NCBI GenBank assembly: GCA_947382445.1
Contig: CANCZH010000060.1
Location: forward strand, 1 to 10,036
Reading direction: 5' to 3'
Source of the DNA: an uncultured Clostridium sp.
GTDB taxonomy: Bacteria; Bacillota_A; Clostridia; TANB77; CAG-508
Length of the DNA stretch: 10,036 nucleotides
The notes beneath the pieces are model-generated. The model saw only the letters and a program-made list of their open reading frames with translations, ran no database searches and was not told the DNA's origin. Shown here one piece after another: positions 1 to 5,925 of this stretch (within the stretch, counting starts at the first letter, position 1; the number at the start of each line of letters is the position of its first letter). Both the position numbers and the translations under genes were made by a program.

Positions 1-1463
1 TTTTGCCTATACACATCTCCCACAAATTCATAATCTCTTGAATATTCAATACCATCAGAATTAGCTAATTGTAAATCTTCAATATCATTAAATGCAATTG
101 ATACATTTCCAATACCAACATCAGTAGCTTTAAAAGTAAAATTCTTTGACTTAGCCCAATCACCTAGTATTTCTGTATCAGACTTAGGCACAGGAGCAAC
201 ACTATCTACATTTGCTATTTCAAATTCTTGTTCAATACTATTTTCACATGTATCTGTTACTATTACTTTAAAAATTCTTCCATTTGTATCACACTCAATC
301 TCTGGTGTACAAGATATTGAATAAGTTCTATTAGTTTTATCTACAACTGTATTTCCTATAAATATTCTTCTTTCCTCATCATCTATTATTTCAACATTTA
401 CATTATTACAATAATTCTCTGTTCCTGTGATAATAATTGGCTTGTTTTTACTCCACTCTAATAATTCTTTATTTTCCATAGTTATACTTGATATATTGGG
501 TTCTTCAATATCTGGAAATAGTTCAGTTAAATAAAAACCATTTTTTAAATTTTTATCTGTTCCATTTTCATTTACTATTACATCAACAATATAGTAATTT
601 TTAAAAATCTGTTCACAATTCGGTTTAAATTTCAATGTATGTATTACAGCAAATTGCGTATTTGATTTTTTCTCTTTAAGAGTAAATCTTTCATATTCAA
701 AATATGCTATATTATGAGAATTAGATAACTGCTTATATGTAACTCCATTTTCTAGATTATATTGTGTTGTTATTATATATGTTCCTGGATTATTTAAATC
801 TCTACTAATTTCTCTGTTAAAAGTTCCAAACGTACTATCACATATATCACAATGTATCATATTATCTACTTCTGAAGCTGATAAATTATGGTCTGATTTT
901 GTATATCTTTTTTTACATACATTACACACACCAGGATGATTGCAATCTAAAATTGTTCCATCTAATGCTTTACACCTCTCTCTACTAGCATAATGTTTAC
1001 CATCAACTGTATTTGTACAAAAAAAATAATGAACATACGCTGCTGACTCAATTCTTCCACTATTTATATGTTCTTTTCTCCCTGTATATTTATATCCACA
1101 TTTACAAGTATTTGTATAACTATTTGCCTCAGAACATGATTCATGTCCTAATTTCCAAGTTTTTATAAATTCATGATTTTCTTCATTTATTTTTTGCTTG
1201 CAAATTGTACATTCTTTCCAATGAGTATTTTCATCGTACATTGTTTTACATATATGCTCATGTTCTATCATTCTGCCATCCTCTAAATCAGTAACATCAA
1301 TAGTTGTAACTTCATTTACTTTTTCTATTTCTTCACTCTTCACTATTTTCTGTCTTATATTTTCTATTAATGATATCTTGTCTACTTTACTACAAAATAA
1401 TATTAATATTCCTAAGATCAATATTATGTCTAAAATCGTTATTATCTTAAATCTCTTTTTCAT
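1..1463 (-). CDS. Surface-protein paralogue A: membrane anchor, CxxC region, Ig-like modules (3' end outside window)
   Basis: The reading frame is open from the ATG at 1463 to the window edge, about 487 residues, and the C-terminus is missing. The start is set by AGGAGG at 1470-1475, six bases upstream. The protein begins MKKRFK, followed by a hydrophobic stretch (about residues 7-23) that looks like a signal anchor; an Asp at position 12 interrupts it, whereas copy B has Val there. F-C at its end does not fit a lipobox. A Cys/His-rich region follows (about 68-210), with HEH, HW..C..C (C85/C88), CKCGY, C..C and HCDIC, which probably binds metal. After a less conserved stretch comes an Ig-like module containing EWSKNKPI and CTPEIECDTNG, then a second module with ILGDWAKSKNFTFKATD. 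It is clearly paralogous to copies B and C. The likely location is the outside of the cell membrane. Ligand and role are unknown. The middle is 19 codons shorter than in copy B. Confidence 0.85.
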   Translation of the reverse strand, partial: MKKRFKIITILDIILILGILILFCSKVDKISLIENIRQKIVKSEEIEKVNEVTTIDVTDLEDGRMIEHEHICKTMYDENTHWKECTICKQKINEENHEFIKTWKLGHESCSEANSYTNTCKCGYKYTGRKEHINSGRIESAAYVHYFFCTNTVDGKHYASRERCKALDGTILDCNHPGVCNVCKKRYTKSDHNLSASEVDNMIHCDICDSTFGTFNREISRDLNNPGTYIITTQYNLENGVTYKQLSNSHNIAYFEYERFTLKEKKSNTQFAVIHTLKFKPNCEQIFKNYYIVDVIVNENGTDKNLKNGFYLTELFPDIEEPNISSITMENKELLEWSKNKPIIITGTENYCNNVNVEIIDDEERRIFIGNTVVDKTNRTYSISCTPEIECDTNGRIFKVIVTDTCENSIEQEFEIANVDSVAPVPKSDTEILGDWAKSKNFTFKATDVGIGNVSIAFNDIEDLQLANSDGIEYSRDYEFVGDVYRQ

Positions 1464-1568
1464 TAGTTTCCTCCTAGCTTTTTACTACTATATTTTTAAT
1501 ATAAGTCATTGTTTTCTCAAAGTATAGTAAAATGCTCTTTATAACATATATGTAATATACATAAATAG
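1464..1568 (-). promoter_or_regulatory. Conserved leader of surface gene A with RBS and inverted repeat
   Basis: This stretch matches the leader of copy B (5194..5298) with about seven substitutions and no indel, then similarity stops abruptly. It carries AGGAGG (1470-1475) and an inverted repeat TATGTA-TAT-TACATA (1549-1563) that is fully conserved between the two leaders. A TATACT hexamer could be a -10 element, but no good TTGACA-like -35 lies 16-18 bases upstream, so the promoter type is unclear. The palindrome is a candidate regulator site by inference only. Confidence 0.55.
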
Positions 1569-1610
1569 TTTGCTAGAAGCGTAAAGATTTAACTATTACT
1601 ATAACAAAGT

Positions 1611-1646
1611 AAAAAACGCTTAGAAACTAAATGTCTCTAAGCATTT
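1611..1646 (-). terminator. Rho-independent terminator of the ATPase gene
   Basis: Read on the minus strand, the stem AAATGCTTAGA / TCTAAGCGTTT (one G-U pair) runs directly into a run of six T. It starts immediately after the TAG stop at 1647-1649. It should stop transcription of the ATPase gene before the leader of surface gene A. Confidence 0.85.
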
Positions 1647-2858
1647 CTATAATTCAACTCTACCTAGTAAAAAATCAATAGCACTTATTTGTTTTATTCC
1701 ATTATAATTATTTGTATCATAATCTAATGTTATCAAATATTTCTTATAATGATCTGATATAGTTTCAAGTGACCTTAACTCTCTTGTTAAAGTTTGTTCT
1801 TCTCTAACAGATAATGCAACTTGTATATATATATACTCATCATCCTTTTCAACAACAAAATCTACTTCATTTACATCATTCTTACCTATATATATTCTAT
1901 ATCCTTTTCTTTTTAATTCTAAAAATATAACATTTTCTAAAATATGTCCTATATCTCTACTATGATTTCTTCCTAACAAATATGTTCTAATACCTAAATC
2001 TGATAAATAATATTTTTCTTGTGTTTTTAACAATTGCTTTCCCTTTATATCAAATCTATTAACCTTATACAATATATAACTTTCTACTAAACTGTTCAAA
2101 TATTCTTCTGTTGTGTGTACTGAAATTTTTCTACCATTTGATATTAACGTATCACTTATCTTGTTAGTTGAAACTGTTGAACCTATATTATCAAACAAAA
2201 ATCTACATATACTTTCCAAAATCATTATATCATTAACTTTTTTTCTATTAATTACATCTTTTACTATTACAGTATTATAAATACTGTCTAAATATTCTAA
2301 TTTTTCATTATTTGCTTCTAAATTAATTAAATATGGAAATCCACCATATAAACTATATTCATTATATTTCTTTAATTCATCTTGTTCTCCATAAAAACTT
2401 AAATATTCTTTAAATGATAATGGCAATACATGTATTTGTATATATCTTCCTGTCAAGTATGTAGCCAATTCACCAGACAACATATATGAATTTGAACCAG
2501 TAATATATAAATCTAAATAATCTCTTAAAAATAAACTATCTATACATTTTTGAAATCCATTTACATTTTGTATTTCATCTAAAAATACATAATTCATTGT
2601 TTTTTCATCAGTATTTTTTATTATATAATCATGTAATTTCTGTTCATCTAACAATTCTTTATTACTATTATCTTCAAAATTTATTGATATAATATTCTTT
2701 TCCAAGATTCCTTGATCTATTAATTCTTTTTTAAATTCATTTAATATTGTTGATTTTCCTGAACGTCTTATTCCTGTTAAAACTTTTATTATTTTTTTAT
2801 CTTTATATGAATTAAGCTTTTCCATATATTCTGTACGATATATAACTTTATTTTTCAT
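1647..2858 (-). CDS. AAA ATPase of the AAA_14/DUF4143 type
   Basis: A 403-residue protein. The N-terminal P-loop domain has Walker A GIRRSGKST (residues 29-37) and Walker B YVFLDE (90-95, D94/E95), followed by LYITGSNS, as is typical of this family. The C-terminal part (about 200-403) matches DUF4143 in layout. Near its end, ILENVIFLELKRKGY and then NEVDFVV...YIQVAL resemble the E...EVD...Q-x-A core of a degenerate PD-(D/E)XK fold. The length is typical. The ATG is supported by AGGTGAT at 2863-2869. These ATPases are widespread and usually uncharacterised in bacteria and archaea; the true substrate is unknown. The gene is a self-contained unit with its own consensus promoter (2876..2904) and terminator (1611..1646), inserted between two surface-protein paralogues. 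The family call is secure, the function is not. Confidence 0.92.
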   Translation of the reverse strand: MKNKVIYRTEYMEKLNSYKDKKIIKVLTGIRRSGKSTILNEFKKELIDQGILEKNIISINFEDNSNKELLDEQKLHDYIIKNTDEKTMNYVFLDEIQNVNGFQKCIDSLFLRDYLDLYITGSNSYMLSGELATYLTGRYIQIHVLPLSFKEYLSFYGEQDELKKYNEYSLYGGFPYLINLEANNEKLEYLDSIYNTVIVKDVINRKKVNDIMILESICRFLFDNIGSTVSTNKISDTLISNGRKISVHTTEEYLNSLVESYILYKVNRFDIKGKQLLKTQEKYYLSDLGIRTYLLGRNHSRDIGHILENVIFLELKRKGYRIYIGKNDVNEVDFVVEKDDEYIYIQVALSVREEQTLTRELRSLETISDHYKKYLITLDYDTNNYNGIKQISAIDFLLGRVEL

Positions 2859-2875
2859 TTACATCACCTAAATAT

Positions 2876-2904
2876 ATTATAAGTTTATCTGCATTATTTG
2901 TCAA
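2876..2904 (-). promoter_or_regulatory. Sigma-A promoter of the ATPase gene
   Basis: On the minus strand, TTGACA (2899-2904) and TATAAT (2876-2881) are separated by exactly 17 bases: a perfect consensus. The -10 lies about 17 bases upstream of the ATG at 2858, so the leader would be very short, with the RBS AGGTGAT close to the transcript start. Confidence 0.8.
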
Positions 2905-2930
2905 GTTTTTGCTTATTTGAGCAAAAACTT
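2903..2930. repeat. 11-bp perfect inverted repeat between surface gene B and the ATPase promoter
   Basis: AAGTTTTTGCT, a 6-base loop, then AGCAAAAACTT. It lies 25 bases after the stop of surface gene B and overlaps the -35 hexamer of the ATPase promoter by two bases. As a terminator for gene B it lacks a following T run on the minus strand. It could instead be, or also serve as, an operator for the ATPase gene. The repeat is certain, its role is not. Confidence 0.6.
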
Positions 2931-2955
2931 CTGAATTATCATTACTTTCTGCTTT

Positions 2956-5193
2956 CTATTGTGTGTTTGAAATATTTATTAATGTACCCTTATTATCATA
3001 TGCTTCTATATAATAAGTATACTTACTACCTTTATCAGTTGAACTAGCTACTATATTTATACTATTATTTTCTTGATTTCCATTTATAACAATATTAGGA
3101 TCATTAGGTACTTTTTTATCATTTGCTAAATTATCTATATAACTACTTCCATTAAACTTTTCATCTAAACTTACAATAGTTTTCCATTCTTCTGCATTTT
3201 CTTCTTTTCTATATATTACAAAATATTTATCCTCTATATCATAACTAGACCAATCAAGTTTAACAGCACCTTTTCCATTACTTCCATCTAGCTGAACTTC
3301 ACTTGTTAATACTAGCTTTGGAACTTCTACCTCATACACTTTACTTACATTTCCTACATAATCCTCTGCCACAACATACACATATTTTATATTAGCAATA
3401 TCATTAATAATTATTTCATCATCTTTATCAACTTCTTTTGCACTATCTGGTATCTCTGGATTTTCTATCTTTTCTCTACTTGTAAAATATCTATATTTTA
3501 CTACTCCTGAGCCTTCTCCTAATCCCTCTTTTTCATCATTAGATTTTATAATTAGTTTATTATTATGAAACTTTGTCTCTAAAATCGTTGGTGCTGTATT
3601 ATCAATTTTATCAATAATTATTTTCTGCATTGACGTATTGCCAAGCCCATCTCTATATAATACAGATAACTCTTTTTGCCTATACACATCTCCCACAAAT
3701 TCATAATCTCTTGAATATTCAATACCATCAGAATTAGCTAATTGTAAATCTTCAATATCATTAAATGCAATAAATACATTTCCAATACCACCATCAGTAG
3801 CCTTAAAAGTAAAATTCTTTGACTTAGCCCAATCACCTAATATCTCTGTATCAGACTTAGGTCTAGGTGCAATACTATCCACTTTTGCAATAGTAAACTC
3901 TTGTTCAACACTATTTTCACATGTATCTGTAACTATTACTTTAAAAGTTCTTACATTTGTATCACATTCAACCTCTGGTGTACATGATACTGAATAATTA
4001 TTACCAACTACATTTGCATCACCACTAAAAACTACATTTTCTTTATCATCTACAATTTTTACATTTACTACATCACACCAGTTCTCAGTTCCAGAAATTA
4101 AAATTGGCTTTGTTCTACTCCACTCTGTTAAATCTTCACTACCATCTCCCATTGTTATATTTGCAATAGTTGGCTTAACTGTCTCTTGATAAAAATTCAT
4201 TCTTTTAGAATTAACAACAAAGACAGCTCCATCCATATTTATCTCTATTCTAATTACATGTCTAACACTATTCTTAATCTCTTTTTTAAATTTTATAGTT
4301 GTAATTAATGTTAATTGAGTTTTGGTACTATTCATATTAGTTACTTTTTGATCACATATATCATACCAATCAATAAGTGCATTCCAATTTTCCACTAGTG
4401 CTCCTCTACTAAATTTTGCTCCATTTTTTAATGCAATATTATTAGTAATTATATATGTAGAGGGAGCATCTGATATTTTCTCTATACTCTCAGTAGTAAT
4501 TTCTCCTATTTGACTATTACATCTTACACATTTAATTTCACCTGTTTCTTGATTAGTATCTGCTATATGATATTTAATTCCTTTATATACATAACCACAT
4601 TCTCTACATGTTCCTGATGTATTATTACAACTTGCTGTACTTCCATTATGCCTATATATACAGAACTCTGCTCCACCATCTTTATATAGAATTCCATTAT
4701 AATAGTAATCATACAATATGTAACCATTGCATTTACTACAATTCTTTATATGGTTATAACCATCGTACCATTGTCTATAAGTGCCATTCCATGCACAAGG
4801 TTCATGATATTTATAAGAATATCCACATTTACATATCTTGTTACAACAATTTGAGGGATGACACTTAGGAAGACTTGTAACATCCAAAATTTCTGTATAT
4901 GTATGCTCTACTTCGCCACCTCTTTTACCACATAAAGTACATTCCTCCCAATGCTTATTTTCATCATACATAGTTTTAAAAGTATGCTCATGTTCTACCA
5001 TTCCGCCATCTTCTAAATAAGTAACATCAATAGTTGTAATTTCATTTACTTTTTCTATTTCTTCAGTCTGCGCTATTTTCTGTCTTATATTTTCTATTAA
5101 TGATATCTTGCCTACTTTACTACAAAATAATATTAATATTCCTAAAATTAATATTATTACTATAATTGTTATTACCTTAAATCTCTTTTTCAT
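2956..5193 (-). CDS. Surface-protein paralogue B: membrane anchor, CxxC region, Ig-like modules, FN3-like end (complete)
   Basis: A complete copy of 745 residues. The ATG at 5193 follows AGGAGG by six bases. Residues 7-23 form a hydrophobic signal anchor after MKKRFK, with no proper lipobox. Residues 68-225 are rich in Cys and His, with C85-x2-C88, C121-x-C123, C152-x2-C155, C196-x2-C199 and C222-x2-C225: a probable zinc-ribbon-like extracellular region. Residues 226-340 are unassigned. Ig-like modules follow at about 341-445 (EWSRTKPILISGTENW) and 446-540 (ILGDWAKSKNFTFKATD, RDGLGNTS), then a third at about 541-629 (VVAEDYVGNVSKVYEV). An FN3-like module ends the protein (about 630-745: VKLDWSSYD, YFVIYRKEEN, YTYYIEAYD). 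There is no LPxTG motif, so attachment is probably through the N-terminal anchor. The likely role is surface display or adhesion, by inference. No named family is recognised for the whole protein. Confidence 0.9.
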   Translation of the reverse strand: MKKRFKVITIIVIILILGILILFCSKVGKISLIENIRQKIAQTEEIEKVNEITTIDVTYLEDGGMVEHEHTFKTMYDENKHWEECTLCGKRGGEVEHTYTEILDVTSLPKCHPSNCCNKICKCGYSYKYHEPCAWNGTYRQWYDGYNHIKNCSKCNGYILYDYYYNGILYKDGGAEFCIYRHNGSTASCNNTSGTCRECGYVYKGIKYHIADTNQETGEIKCVRCNSQIGEITTESIEKISDAPSTYIITNNIALKNGAKFSRGALVENWNALIDWYDICDQKVTNMNSTKTQLTLITTIKFKKEIKNSVRHVIRIEINMDGAVFVVNSKRMNFYQETVKPTIANITMGDGSEDLTEWSRTKPILISGTENWCDVVNVKIVDDKENVVFSGDANVVGNNYSVSCTPEVECDTNVRTFKVIVTDTCENSVEQEFTIAKVDSIAPRPKSDTEILGDWAKSKNFTFKATDGGIGNVFIAFNDIEDLQLANSDGIEYSRDYEFVGDVYRQKELSVLYRDGLGNTSMQKIIIDKIDNTAPTILETKFHNNKLIIKSNDEKEGLGEGSGVVKYRYFTSREKIENPEIPDSAKEVDKDDEIIINDIANIKYVYVVAEDYVGNVSKVYEVEVPKLVLTSEVQLDGSNGKGAVKLDWSSYDIEDKYFVIYRKEENAEEWKTIVSLDEKFNGSSYIDNLANDKKVPNDPNIVINGNQENNSINIVASSTDKGSKYTYYIEAYDNKGTLINISNTQ
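3195..3728. repeat. 534-bp direct repeat, copy in surface gene B
   Basis: This stretch matches 9218..9751 in copy C at a constant offset of 6023 with no mismatch found by eye. It encodes part of the second Ig-like module, the third module and the start of the FN3-like module. Codons outside it differ at many positions, so exact DNA identity here points to recent gene conversion or duplication. Confidence 0.85.
3674..3771. repeat. 98-bp stretch identical to the window's first 98 bases (surface gene A)
   Basis: Positions 3674..3771 of copy B equal positions 1..98 of copy A by eye. The match is cut by the window edge, so the identical block of A probably continues outside and may include the same 534-bp segment shared by B and C. 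Confidence 0.8.
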
Positions 5194-5298
5194 TAGTTTC
5201 CTCCTAGCTTTTTACTACTATATTTTTAATATAAGTCATTATTTTCTCGAAGTATAGTAAAATGTCCTATATTGCATATATGTAATATACATAAAACT
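5194..5298 (-). promoter_or_regulatory. Conserved leader of surface gene B with RBS and inverted repeat
   Basis: The counterpart of 1464..1568, with about seven differences over 105 bases. AGGAGG lies at 5200-5205 and TATGTA-TAT-TACATA at 5279-5293. A TATACT hexamer is conserved, but a sigma-A type -35 is not apparent. The non-coding leader is about as well conserved as the best-conserved coding segments, which suggests shared regulation or recent duplication. Confidence 0.55.
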
Positions 5299-5378
5299 TC
5301 TACTAAAATAATATTAAAGTTAAAAAAATAATATTTTCCATGCACAAAACATATATTATTATAATTACAAAATCGTAT

Positions 5379-5407
5379 TTGACTTTTTTAGTTAATAATT
5401 GTATAAT
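5379..5407 (+). promoter_or_regulatory. Sigma-A promoter of the NUDIX gene
   Basis: TTGACT (5379-5384) and TATAAT (5402-5407) are separated by 17 bases. The -10 lies 29 bases upstream of the ATG at 5437, with AGGAGA at 5421-5426. It is divergent from the leader of surface gene B. Confidence 0.8.
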
Positions 5408-5436
5408 AAACACTGTTAAAAGGAGATAAGTAAATT

Positions 5437-5859
5437 ATGTTTAAAGAAAATTGTACAAGAAATGTTGCTTTAGGTTGCGCACTAAAAAACAATAAATTAT
5501 TAGTTGAAAAAGGTGTTGACAAAGTAAAAGGCATAACTTTCTATAGATGTATTGGTGGTGGTATTGAAACTAATGAATTACCAATTGAGGCTGTAAAAAG
5601 AGAATTTAATGAAGAATTAAATTTTGATATTATAGTAAATAAACAATTAGGAATTATAGATAATACTTTCACTTACAATGGAAAGCAAGGTCATGAAATA
5701 GTGCATTTATTTGATATTACTATACCAGAAAAAAACTATAAAGAAAAATATACAATACTAGACAATAATACTACATCTTATGGTGAATGGATTGATGTAA
5801 ATGAATTTAAAGAAAAAAGAAAAACATTATTTCCAACTGACATGCTAAAATATATATAA
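5437..5859 (+). CDS. NUDIX hydrolase
   Basis: A 140-residue protein, the usual size of a single NUDIX domain. The NUDIX box runs from residue 41 to 63: G41, E47, R55-E56-F57, E59-E60, F63, fitting Gx5Ex7REUxEExGU except that the final Gly is Asn62. The metal-binding Glu residues are intact. Such enzymes hydrolyse nucleoside diphosphates linked to another group (NTPs, dinucleotides, nucleotide sugars, capped RNA); the substrate cannot be told from sequence. The ATG follows AGGAGA by ten bases. It is the only clear plus-strand gene in the window, has its own promoter and converges on the NDK-nucleotidyltransferase gene, sharing a hairpin terminator with it. A role in cleaning up or reversing a nucleotide-linked product of that gene is possible but speculative. 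Confidence 0.93.
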   Translation: MFKENCTRNVALGCALKNNKLLVEKGVDKVKGITFYRCIGGGIETNELPIEAVKREFNEELNFDIIVNKQLGIIDNTFTYNGKQGHEIVHLFDITIPEKNYKEKYTILDNNTTSYGEWIDVNEFKEKRKTLFPTDMLKYI

Positions 5860-5870
5860 AAAGAAAGTCC

Positions 5871-5897
5871 GCTAATTCTTTTAATAAAAGAATTAGC
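5871..5897. terminator. Bidirectional hairpin terminator between convergent genes
   Basis: A perfect 12-bp stem, GCTAATTCTTTT / AAAAGAATTAGC, with a 3-base loop lies between the NUDIX stop (5859) and the stop of the minus-strand fusion gene (5926). On the minus strand it is followed after a few bases by CTTTCTTTTT; on the plus strand only by AGTTTT, so it should work better for the minus-strand gene. A second, outer inverted repeat ATGCTAAAA (5842-5850) / TTTTAGCAT (5900-5908) encloses it. Confidence 0.8.
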
Positions 5898-5925
5898 AGT
5901 TTTAGCATCAATTATGTTTTATAGT

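Noticed and set aside
4608..4868. Plus-strand open frame of 86 codons inside surface gene B
   Set aside because: Antisense to the Cys-rich coding region, Tyr/His-rich low-complexity translation, no ribosome binding site or family match.
5156..5193. Lipoprotein signal (lipobox) at the end of the N-terminal hydrophobic segment of the surface proteins
   Set aside because: The residue before the Cys is Phe, which does not fit the [LVI][ASTVI][GAS]C rule, so a signal anchor is preferred.
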